Part shown: positions 35,291 through 42,800 of the stretch, in pieces
Layout of the letters: every line of letters starts with the position of its first letter
Numbering within the stretch: position 1 is the first letter of the stretch
Source of the DNA: Bacteroides faecalis
GTDB lineage: Bacteria; Bacteroidota; Bacteroidia; Bacteroidales; Bacteroidaceae
DNA length: 64,000 bases
Assembly (NCBI RefSeq): GCF_003865075.1
Contig: NZ_BHWB01000002.1
Location: forward strand, 587,111 to 651,110
Direction of reading: 5' to 3'
The notes under the pieces: model-generated
Told to the model about the DNA's origin: nothing
What the model saw: only the letters and a program-made list of their open reading frames with translations
Database searches by the model: none
Position numbers and translations under genes: made by a program

Positions 35291-36916
35291 ATGAGGAAAA
35301 AAATGAGAATATATATTTTGGGCATCGGTTTACTGGCTTTTCTATTGGGAGCTTGTATTGAAAATGATATTCCTTATCCCTATATTCCAGGTGAAATTCA
35401 AGAGTTTGAAATAGAAGGGCAGACCGAGGATACAAAGATTGATGCAACCAAACGTACCGTTGTACTTACTGTGGACGAGTTGGTGGAACTGGAAGAATTG
35501 AAAGTCACAAAGTTGGTGGCTAATTCTGAAGCAAAAATTCTTCCGGATGAAGCTGTTTGCGCTTCTGCCAAGCAGTTTCCTGATTTTAGTTTTACCTCTT
35601 TGAGTGATTTGCCCAGTAATGCCAATACAAAGATAAACTTCACAAATCCGGTTAAGATTCTATTACGTACTTATCAGGATTATCCGTGGACTGTTACGGT
35701 CAATCAAGTGATTAACCGTACTATAAATGTAGAAAATCAGGTAGGACAGCCAGTTATAGATGAACTGAACCATATTGTCTTGATCTATGTGTCAGCTTCT
35801 CAATCGCTGAAAGATGTGAAGATTAACGCATTGGAATTAGGAGGACGCAATGGGAGATTAGTGCCTGACCCAAGCGGTGTGAAGGATTTCAGCCGTCCGC
35901 AACAGTTTGCTGTTTATCGCGGAGAAAAATATCTTGGTCTGTGGACTGTGGATGTTGTCCAAACTGAGACTACTTCTTCTGTTGGAGAGGTGGAGATCTG
36001 GGCGAAAAAAGCAATTGTGAGCGGTGGAGTGAAAGCTGGGAGTACGCCTACCATTGAATATAAGAAAGCGTTGGATAGCAGTTGGAGTCAGTTAGACGCA
36101 TCTGCTGTAAATATGTTAAGTGCTACTTCCTTTAAAGCAACGATTGCAGGTTTGGAGGACGGTACGGTTTATCAGTGGCGCATTTTAGTAGATGGTGTTG
36201 CCGGCAGTGTAGGATCTTTTACTACAGAGAAGATAACAGTGGTTCCCAATCTAAACTTCGATACTTGGATACAGAGTGGAAAGAACTGGTTTGCAAATTC
36301 GATTGCTGATGATTATGAAGCTGCCGGAGCCTATTGGGCTACGGGAAATGAGGGTGTTACTTCTTCTTTGGCTGGTGGCAATGATCCTATTACGGTTCCG
36401 GTAGAAGGAAGTGACGCTTACAAAGGAAAAGCGGCCCGTTTACGTAGTATTACCGGAGTTACGTTAGTTGGTGCTGCGGCAGGTAATTTATTTATTGGGA
36501 AGTATAAAACGAATATGATGAAACCTTCTGCCAGTGTCACTTTTGGACGGCCTTATACGGGTGCGCGTCCCACAAAGATGACGGGATATTATAAGTATAA
36601 GCCTGAACCGATAAATAATGGAGGAAGCATTCCGGGTACTTTGACCAAAGACCAATGCCATATATATATAAAATTATGGGATACTGCGGGCAATGAATTT
36701 GCTTATGGGGAGTTTGTTGGTTCGGTAGAAGTAACATCATATACTAAATTTACAATTGATATTGATTATAAGAATTTGAATGCTCGTCCTGCTGCCATGA
36801 CTATTGTAGCTACATCCAGTCGTTACGGTGGAGAATTTGAAGGAGCTAAAGTCGTTGGGCAAGTTGGGCACGGCAGTACTCTTTATGTAGATGAATTTGA
36901 ATTGTTATATGAATAG
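35291..36916 (+). CDS. PCMD-domain surface lipoprotein, operon gene 5
   Basis: 541 aa from ATG 35291 (35303 is also possible; the frame from 35270 overlaps gene 4 and has no signal start). Lipobox LGAC, then IENDIPYP. The N-terminal ~210 residues are beta-rich, with EIEGQTEDTKIDATKRTVVL resembling DUF5018-type domains. A fibronectin-like stretch (ATIAGLEDGTVYQWRILVDG) follows, then a PCMD domain (about 316-541; NLNFDTWIQSGKNWFAN to STLYVDEFELLYE). The last domain is a near-duplicate of that in gene 3, down to the block SASVTFGRPYTGARP. Overlaps gene 6 by 8 bp. Confidence 0.83.
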   Translation: MRKKMRIYILGIGLLAFLLGACIENDIPYPYIPGEIQEFEIEGQTEDTKIDATKRTVVLTVDELVELEELKVTKLVANSEAKILPDEAVCASAKQFPDFSFTSLSDLPSNANTKINFTNPVKILLRTYQDYPWTVTVNQVINRTINVENQVGQPVIDELNHIVLIYVSASQSLKDVKINALELGGRNGRLVPDPSGVKDFSRPQQFAVYRGEKYLGLWTVDVVQTETTSSVGEVEIWAKKAIVSGGVKAGSTPTIEYKKALDSSWSQLDASAVNMLSATSFKATIAGLEDGTVYQWRILVDGVAGSVGSFTTEKITVVPNLNFDTWIQSGKNWFANSIADDYEAAGAYWATGNEGVTSSLAGGNDPITVPVEGSDAYKGKAARLRSITGVTLVGAAAGNLFIGKYKTNMMKPSASVTFGRPYTGARPTKMTGYYKYKPEPINNGGSIPGTLTKDQCHIYIKLWDTAGNEFAYGEFVGSVEVTSYTKFTIDIDYKNLNARPAAMTIVATSSRYGGEFEGAKVVGQVGHGSTLYVDEFELLYE

Positions 36917-39062
36917 AAGAATAAGAATGAGGATCAAAGCTTTACATATAAGTTGTTTAGTCATTTTGTTTTTCGTGATTTCATGTCAGAGGGAGGAATT
37001 GATTTCTGAAAGCGGAAATCTGTCTATTACTCTAACGGATGGAGAAGCAGCTCTAAAAGTTCGTTCTTTACCGGATTTATCAGTTGAGACGGCAGGGCAA
37101 TTTATTATTAAGATGCAAAATCTCGAGAAAGATAAAGTTGTTTTTGATAATACTCTTTCTGCTTTTAACGTTTCTGCACCTCATTTGTTTGTGGCGGGGC
37201 AGTATGAAGTGGTAGCTTCGTATGGGACAAATCCGGAACTTGCATTGGATGCTCCTTATTATACGTCGAAAACGATTGCGTTTGATATAGAATCCGGTAA
37301 GACGAAGGAATTGACGATTCCTTGTTTTGTTGGCAATTCTTTAGCTTCTTTCAAATTTGGAAATCAGGATAAACTTGAGAAGGTTTTGAAGGATTATTAT
37401 ATAGAATTAGTGGTAGGTGACCAATCTGTGGTTTGGCATCCGGGTGATATAGAGAACCCTTATTTCAGGGCAGGTTCCACGGTTGAACTTTATTTGAAAG
37501 GAACGTGGATAGAGAATAATAAAGGGTATAGCAAAAATTTTGCTGTAATCATGCCGGCGCAGAAAGGTAAAAACTATGTGTATACACTCAATATAGATAC
37601 ATCCAATATGACAGGTGTGATTTTTGATTTACAGATTGAAACCTCTATTGAAACGGTTACGGTGAATGAAACTGTCCCCCAAGAGTGGTTACCAAAGCCT
37701 AAAGTAGAAGCAATCGGATTTGATGATTCTAATGCATTGACATATGTAGAAACGGCTGATGCAACTACAGCTAAAATTGCCTATAAAGCTGTGCGTCCGG
37801 TAGAAGATGTTGAGTTTACTTTGAATTTTGAAGATGAGAAGCTTTCTTCACTGAATAAAACGTACTTATTGTCTACGCTTACAATAGACGAACGTACTTC
37901 ATTGGAAGCTGTGAATATTATTTTGCCAACTTTGAATGTGGTAGAGGGTGTATTGGATTTATCTGCAATGACTGCTAACTTACTGGCAAAGAATGAAGGC
38001 GATGTAAATAACCTAATTGGTGTAAAGGTAAAGGCCAACGGAAGATGGAGTGAAGAAAAAACGTATACAATAAGGACTTTAAAACCTGAGTTTGCAGTAT
38101 CAGTCTATCCGGGCAATATCTGGACTAAAGAATTAACGGCTAATCCACTTATGGCAACCGATATAAAAACAGGAAATATTGATAAAATTGTAACTGACGT
38201 TCAATATCAATTTAGCACAGATGGTAATTCATGGATTCCTTTGCTTTCAGATTTGCGTAAAGAGGGACTTGCTCCCGGAACAACATACTATGTACGGGCT
38301 TTGTATCGTGATGAATTAACTAGTGGTGTTACAGAGGTAAGGACATATGAGGCTCTTACTATACCCAATGCTTCTTTGGATGATGGGTATGATACTACCA
38401 ATCCTAAAAGTAAAAATCCGCTTTATACATTTCAGGGCGGATGGATTGGAACCAGAAATCCATTGACTTGTCATACTAACGGTGTGAATGCTTTTTATGT
38501 TTCAAAATCGAGTACTCTTCCTATTTCTGATAATGGAAGTACGGTAGCACACATGATGACAATAGGGTGGGGAGCCGGAAACTCTTGTAGTTTTGGGAAC
38601 AAAAGTGGAAGTATCATAAATAACATTTCAGCTGGTATTGTTTGTGTGGGAGAATATAGCGCTTCTGAAGATTCCGTTTATGGTAAAGCGGCATATATCC
38701 GTCCTACCAGTCTATCTTTTGTATATAAAGCCTCTCCCTACAATGGAGATGAATATCAGGTAGAGGCTTATTTGGAGAATATAACTGATGGTAAGGTTGT
38801 AGTGATAGGAAAAGCCTTTCTGAAATCCGGCATTGCTTATTCTTCTTATCAAACAGAAAGTCTGTCTTTTGATTATGATCCGACTCAGGAACGTTTACCT
38901 ATCTCTCATTTGAGAATAATATTTAAAGCAGGAACGAAAGAAGATAAGGATCATTTGGAAGATAAGTTTACTAAGGAAGGAAGTGGAAGTTTTTATTCTA
39001 ACTATTATATCAGAGGTAGCCAATTTTGGCTCGATTCTTTTGAATTGCATTACGATAAATAA
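36909..39062 (+). CDS. DUF4493 and divergent PCMD-domain surface lipoprotein, operon gene 6
   Basis: 717 aa from the ATG at 36909, which overlaps the stop of gene 5 (coupled translation); ATG 36927 is an alternative. Lipobox VISC then QREELIS. A DUF4493 domain occupies about 30-250 (LFVAGQYEVVASYGTNP; KELTIPCFVGNSL). The middle (about 260-480) has two beta-sandwich segments, one with a fibronectin-like turn (EGLAPGTTYYVRALYRD). The C-terminus (about 485-717) is a divergent PCMD domain: NASLDDGYDTT, an insertion, and FWLDSFELHYDK at the end. The largest protein of the operon. Confidence 0.8.
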   Translation: MNRRIRMRIKALHISCLVILFFVISCQREELISESGNLSITLTDGEAALKVRSLPDLSVETAGQFIIKMQNLEKDKVVFDNTLSAFNVSAPHLFVAGQYEVVASYGTNPELALDAPYYTSKTIAFDIESGKTKELTIPCFVGNSLASFKFGNQDKLEKVLKDYYIELVVGDQSVVWHPGDIENPYFRAGSTVELYLKGTWIENNKGYSKNFAVIMPAQKGKNYVYTLNIDTSNMTGVIFDLQIETSIETVTVNETVPQEWLPKPKVEAIGFDDSNALTYVETADATTAKIAYKAVRPVEDVEFTLNFEDEKLSSLNKTYLLSTLTIDERTSLEAVNIILPTLNVVEGVLDLSAMTANLLAKNEGDVNNLIGVKVKANGRWSEEKTYTIRTLKPEFAVSVYPGNIWTKELTANPLMATDIKTGNIDKIVTDVQYQFSTDGNSWIPLLSDLRKEGLAPGTTYYVRALYRDELTSGVTEVRTYEALTIPNASLDDGYDTTNPKSKNPLYTFQGGWIGTRNPLTCHTNGVNAFYVSKSSTLPISDNGSTVAHMMTIGWGAGNSCSFGNKSGSIINNISAGIVCVGEYSASEDSVYGKAAYIRPTSLSFVYKASPYNGDEYQVEAYLENITDGKVVVIGKAFLKSGIAYSSYQTESLSFDYDPTQERLPISHLRIIFKAGTKEDKDHLEDKFTKEGSGSFYSNYYIRGSQFWLDSFELHYDK

Positions 39063-39064
39063 AT

Positions 39065-39739
39065 ATGAAACAGATTTATATTATTATAATCTTCTTATTG
39101 GTAAGTTTTTCTTTTGTATCTTGTAGTGAAGAGCAACATTATACCAATAAGTCTTTTGGATATTTTTCTATTTCGAACCTTTTCTTGAGTTGCGATGAAG
39201 AGGTTCATCCTTTGGTTCGTGCCGTGGATACATCTCTTCAGTTACAGATCTGTCAAGGGGGAGAAATCGTAAAGGATTATGCTCCTGGAGAAGATTTATC
39301 GAAACGTATTGTGCTTCCAGTAGGGGAGTATACATTAAAAACTTTTACTCCAGATCAATCGGAAGCGGTTAATGGTCAAATAGGTGTACCTGTTTATGAA
39401 ACAATTTCTTCCTTTGAAGTAAGGGAAGGGGATATAACTAGCATTTCTTTGGTTGTTCCACAAGTTAATGTAGGAGTTTGTGTTAATGTATCAGATGAAT
39501 TTAAGGTGAATTTTCATAATTTATCTGTTACTATAGCTTCTGTGACTGGACGTTCGATTGTTATTGCAGATATAGATACTTCGTCTCCGTATTATTATTT
39601 TGCTATTCCTTCTGACGGAAAACTAAAATATACTGTAACGGCTTACAATGCAGATGAAGAAGAAATGACTTTAACAAAAGAAATAGTGGACATTGTTTCG
39701 GCTAAGAATTACTCCATTCATCTGGATTTGTCTAATTGA
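39065..39739 (+). CDS. DUF4493-domain surface lipoprotein, operon gene 7
   Basis: 224 aa, two bases after gene 6. Lipobox VSC (Cys20) followed by SEEQHYT. It is a single DUF4493 domain: FGYFSISNLFLSCDEE, VRAVDTSLQLQICQGGEIV, LPVGEYTLKTFTPDQS and SFEVREGDITSISLVVP. It resembles the N-terminal half of gene 3, including the VRAVD / ARAVE motif that recurs in several members. It ends the operon before a strong terminator. Confidence 0.8.
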   Translation: MKQIYIIIIFLLVSFSFVSCSEEQHYTNKSFGYFSISNLFLSCDEEVHPLVRAVDTSLQLQICQGGEIVKDYAPGEDLSKRIVLPVGEYTLKTFTPDQSEAVNGQIGVPVYETISSFEVREGDITSISLVVPQVNVGVCVNVSDEFKVNFHNLSVTIASVTGRSIVIADIDTSSPYYYFAIPSDGKLKYTVTAYNADEEEMTLTKEIVDIVSAKNYSIHLDLSN

Positions 39740-39802
39740 ATTTGATTATTACAGGAGTAAAAGAAATACAGATTATAGAAAAATAAAGATTTGTTGTAAT
39801 CT

Positions 39803-39856
39803 AAACAGTGTTAGCAAAGTAAGTGAAATTATTCTTTGTTGACACTGTTTTTTTAT
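39803..39856 (+). terminator. Terminator of the DUF4493/PCMD operon
   Basis: AAACAGTGT (39803-39811) pairs with ACACTGTTT (39842-39850), reinforced by an inner GCAAAG/CTTTGT pairing and followed by TTTTTAT. Confidence 0.8.
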
Positions 39857-40089
39857 ACTTCCGAATTCTTAGAAAAACAGTTGGTCCATTTAATTCTAAT
39901 ATGTTGCTTTGTCAATAGTTGTATATCTGTAATAATTAACTGTTTTATTTAGGTTTGCAATTACCGGAATATCTCTTGACCAACTATTGCACTTCTTTTT
40001 TCTAATTGATTATCATTTTATATCCAGAGACTTAAGGTTTCCGAAGTGAACTAAATATTTTGGATCTATTAAATCAAAATAAATTCCTG

Positions 40090-40120
40090 ATTGTTCATTA
40101 TTATAAAAGTGCTATTTTTG
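40090..40120 (+). promoter_or_regulatory. Promoter of the M48 protease gene
   Basis: ATTG (40090-40093), 19-bp spacer, -7 TATTTTTG (40113-40120). Predicted transcription starts near 40124, so the ATG at 40125 would be almost leaderless and the ATG at 40158 is preferred. Confidence 0.6.
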
Positions 40121-40157
40121 TTTAATGAAAAAAGGGTATTACTATAATAATATAATT

Positions 40158-41039
40158 ATGAAAAAAGGAATTGTTGCTGTTTCTATGCTTTTGTTATTAT
40201 CCGGATGCAGTAGCGTTGCTTTGACAGGACGTAAACAACTGCTACTGGTCTCTGATTCTGAAGTCATGAGCTTGAGTAATTCAAGTTTTCAGGATTATAT
40301 GAAAACTGCGAAAGCCTCTACAAATGTGGCAAATACTGCGATGGTTGTCCGGGTAGGTAAGCGAATAGCCAATGCGGTAGAGACATATCTGCGTAATAAC
40401 GGTATGGCTGATCAGATTCAGAATTTTGCCTGGGAGTTTCATCTGGTGCAAGATAAAGAACCGAATGCTTTTTGTATGCCGGGTGGAAAGATTGTGGTTA
40501 ATGAGGGTATTTTACCTTATACCCAAACAGAAGAAGGACTTGCCATTGTCTTGGGGCATGAAGTTGGCCATGCTGTAGCCAAACATTCTGCTGAACGGCT
40601 GAGCCAGCAAATGGTGGCTTCTTATGGCGGGCAAATATTAAATGGAGTGCTTTCCAACAAATCTACTGCTACACAAGCTTTAGCACAACAGGTTTACGGA
40701 TTGGGAGCACAATATGGAGTGATGTTGCCTTATTCCCGTAAAAATGAAAGTGAGGCTGACCATCTGGGGTTGGTGTTTGCTGCAATGGCAGGATACAATC
40801 CGGAAGCAGCTATAGTTTTTTGGCAACGTATGGCTTCAGCGGGAGCACAAAAAATACCGGAGTTTATGAGTACTCACCCTTCGGATGTGTCCCGTATCAA
40901 CAATATAAAGAAATTAATACCAGAGGCAATGAAATATTACCAACCGGGACAAACGCAACTGCCGGGACAGTCGCTAAAGCAGACTTCTGGAAAATCTTCC
41001 GATAAACAACCCTATCGCTTTGAGAAAGTAACGAAATAA
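40158..41039 (+). CDS. M48-family zinc metalloprotease lipoprotein
   Basis: 293 aa from ATG 40158 (MKKGIVAVSMLLLLSGC, Cys17 lipobox). The earlier ATG at 40125 adds a non-signal-like prefix. The zinc site HEVGH lies in LGHEVGHAVAKHSAERL (about 134-138), with the third ligand Glu in ESEADHLG (about 198). The family (LoiP/YggG/BepA-like) performs quality control of outer-membrane proteins in the periplasm. The polar C-terminal tail after HPSDVSRI is rich in Gln, Ser and Lys. Monocistronic. Confidence 0.9.
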   Translation: MKKGIVAVSMLLLLSGCSSVALTGRKQLLLVSDSEVMSLSNSSFQDYMKTAKASTNVANTAMVVRVGKRIANAVETYLRNNGMADQIQNFAWEFHLVQDKEPNAFCMPGGKIVVNEGILPYTQTEEGLAIVLGHEVGHAVAKHSAERLSQQMVASYGGQILNGVLSNKSTATQALAQQVYGLGAQYGVMLPYSRKNESEADHLGLVFAAMAGYNPEAAIVFWQRMASAGAQKIPEFMSTHPSDVSRINNIKKLIPEAMKYYQPGQTQLPGQSLKQTSGKSSDKQPYRFEKVTK

Positions 41040-41050
41040 GAGATATAAAG

Positions 41051-41087
41051 AATCCCCGTCTTCCCTAAAAAAGAAAGAACGGGGATT
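41051..41087. terminator. Bidirectional terminator between M48 and glutamate dehydrogenase genes
   Basis: AATCCCCGT (41051-41059) pairs with ACGGGGATT (41079-41087) between two convergent genes. The loop is A-rich, giving U-runs on the minus strand. Confidence 0.65.
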
Positions 41088-41125
41088 TATTAACTATAGC
41101 TTACTAATAATTGTATTGTGGCTGA

Positions 41126-42460
41126 TTATAAAATACCTTGTGCCATCATTGCTTTTGCAACCTTCATGAATCCAGCTACGTTGGCACCCTTCACATAGTT
41201 TACATATCCGTTAGCTTCAGTACCATACTGAACACAAGCAGCGTGGATATTCTTCATGATGCTCTTCAGTTTTTCATCTACCTCTTCAGAGCTCCAACTC
41301 AGTTTGATAGAGTTCTGAGTCATTTCCAGACCAGATACTGATACACCACCGGCATTTGCAGCTTTACCCGGAGCGTAAAGGATTTGAGCTTCCTGGAATA
41401 TACGGATAGCCTCAGGAGTAGAAGGCATGTTTGCACCTTCAGAAACAGCTATCACACCGTTAGCAATCAACTTCTTAGCGTCATCGCCGTTGATTTCGTT
41501 CTGAGTTGCAGAAGGAAGAGCGATATCAGCTTTTTCTCCCCAAGGACGAGCTCCTTCTACATATTTGCAACCATATTTTTCAGCATATTCGCGAATACGT
41601 CCACGATACAGGTTTTTAAGTTCCATGATGTAATCCAGCTTTTCGCGGTCGATACCTTCCGGATCGTAGATATAGCCGTCAGAGTCGGACATGGTAACAA
41701 CCTTACCACCCAATTCGAGTACTTTTTCTACTGTGTATTGAGCAACGTTACCAGAACCGGATACCAGACAAGTTTTGCCTTTCAAATCCATACCCTTAGT
41801 TTTCAGCATTTCCATCAAGAAATAGATGTTACCGTAACCAGTAGCTTCCGGACGAATCAATGAACCACCGAATTCGCGGCCTTTACCTGTAAATGTTCCG
41901 GTAAATTCGTGAGCTAATTTCTTGTACATACCGAACATGAAACCTACTTCACGACCACCAACACCGATATCACCGGCGGGAACGTCAGTCTCAGGACCAA
42001 TGTGGCGCCACAATTCCAGCATGAATGCTTGTACGAAACGCATTACTTCAGCGTTTGATTTTCCACGTGGAGAGAAGTCGGAACCACCTTTACCACCACC
42101 CATTGGCAATGTCGTCAGTGAGTTTTTGAATGTCTGCTCAAAAGCAAGGAATTTCAGAATTGAAAGGTTTACAGATGAGTGGAAACGGATACCGCCTTTG
42201 TACGGGCCAATCGCGTTGTTGTGCTGAACACGGTAACCCATGTTAGTCTGCACGTTGCCTTTATCATCTACCCAAGTTACGCGGAACTGGAATACTCTAT
42301 CAGGAATACACAAACGTTCAATCAAGTTTGCTTTGTCGAACTCAGGATGTTTGTTGTATTCTTCTTCAATAGTTGAAAGAACTTCTTCTACTGCCTGATG
42401 ATACTCCGGTTCATTGGGAAACCGTCTTTTCAAATCGTCTAATACCTTAGCTGCATTCAT
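41126..42460 (-). CDS. gdhA: Glutamate dehydrogenase, hexameric, probably NADP-specific
   Basis: 444 aa, full length. Catalytic block PMGGGKGGSDFSPRGK and VPAGDIGVGGREVG are intact. The coenzyme domain reads VSGSGNVAQYTVEKVLELG then TMSDSDGYIYDPEG, the Ser/Asp pattern of anabolic NADP-linked enzymes such as E. coli GdhA. It assimilates ammonia into glutamate in the cytoplasm. It has an almost perfect promoter of its own and lies next to the malic enzyme operon, which would supply NADPH. The paralogue at 21770-23107 is clearly related but has a different cofactor loop. Confidence 0.92.
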   Translation of the reverse strand: MNAAKVLDDLKRRFPNEPEYHQAVEEVLSTIEEEYNKHPEFDKANLIERLCIPDRVFQFRVTWVDDKGNVQTNMGYRVQHNNAIGPYKGGIRFHSSVNLSILKFLAFEQTFKNSLTTLPMGGGKGGSDFSPRGKSNAEVMRFVQAFMLELWRHIGPETDVPAGDIGVGGREVGFMFGMYKKLAHEFTGTFTGKGREFGGSLIRPEATGYGNIYFLMEMLKTKGMDLKGKTCLVSGSGNVAQYTVEKVLELGGKVVTMSDSDGYIYDPEGIDREKLDYIMELKNLYRGRIREYAEKYGCKYVEGARPWGEKADIALPSATQNEINGDDAKKLIANGVIAVSEGANMPSTPEAIRIFQEAQILYAPGKAANAGGVSVSGLEMTQNSIKLSWSSEEVDEKLKSIMKNIHAACVQYGTEANGYVNYVKGANVAGFMKVAKAMMAQGIL

Positions 42461-42520
42461 AATCTTTTTGTCTTTTATTGGTTGTTATAAATTCGATTAT
42501 CTATTTCTCTAATGCGGTTG

Positions 42521-42551
42521 CAAAAGTAAAGATAAAAATTAAACTAGCAAA
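42521..42551 (-). promoter_or_regulatory. Promoter of gdhA
   Basis: On the minus strand, -33 TTTG (42548-42551), 19-bp spacer, -7 TACTTTTG (42521-42528): a full match to the consensus. Confidence 0.7.
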
Positions 42552-42555
42552 CATT

Positions 42556-42603
42556 TTATAAAGAAAAATGCGATAAAATATCAAATTTGATATTTTATCG
42601 CAT
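42556..42603 (-). terminator. 36-bp perfect palindrome acting as terminator
   Basis: 42568-42603 is a perfect palindrome (18-bp arms, no loop base; ATGCGATAAA outer arm, CAAATTTG centre). On the minus strand it is followed by TTTTTCTTT, so it probably terminates the maeB operon just before the gdhA promoter. Confidence 0.6.
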
Positions 42604-42623
42604 AAAAAATGGGAAAAAAGATA

Positions 42624-42800
42624 TTATTTGTTCTTTTTGATAGACTTATAGACAGGAATAAAGACTAATGCTGCCGAAATGATAAGCATTACTACTGTCA
42701 TTCCGTCAATACGTTCGGCTTTTGTTAGAACCAAATAGCAAAGCGCCAGCCAAAGTAGGCTGACGCAAACTATTTGTGATTTGGATAATGGTTTTCTCAT
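42624..42800 (-). CDS. 58-aa membrane protein translationally coupled to malic enzyme
   Basis: Reads [20 protein letters not shown] at the N-terminus and ends in VYKSIKKNK. It has two hydrophobic helices (about 10-25 and 33-52) with a short charged turn (TKAERIDG) and basic ends, i.e. a small two-pass inner-membrane protein. Its ATG overlaps the maeB stop as ATGA (42797-42800), a classic coupling arrangement. Too short for most gene callers. Function unknown. Confidence 0.7.
   Translation of the reverse strand: MRKPLSKSQIVCVSLLWLALCYLVLTKAERIDGMTVVMLIISAALVFIPVYKSIKKNK

Larger units (their letters stand above)
39740..40157. other. 418-bp intergenic region
   Basis: Holds the operon terminator (39803-39855) and the M48 promoter (40090-40120). 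Between them, GACCAACTATTG at 39978-39989 is complementary over seven bases to GTTGGTC (39880-39886) and over nine to CAATAGTTG (39913-39921), that is, two alternative long-range pairings. No open frame of interest. Confidence 0.5.

Noticed and set aside
39880..39989. Possible second invertible segment (GTTGGTC / GACCAAC and CAATAGTTG / CAACTATTG)
   Set aside because: Repeats are only 7-9 bp, overlap each other, and enclose no promoter; more likely chance or RNA pairing.
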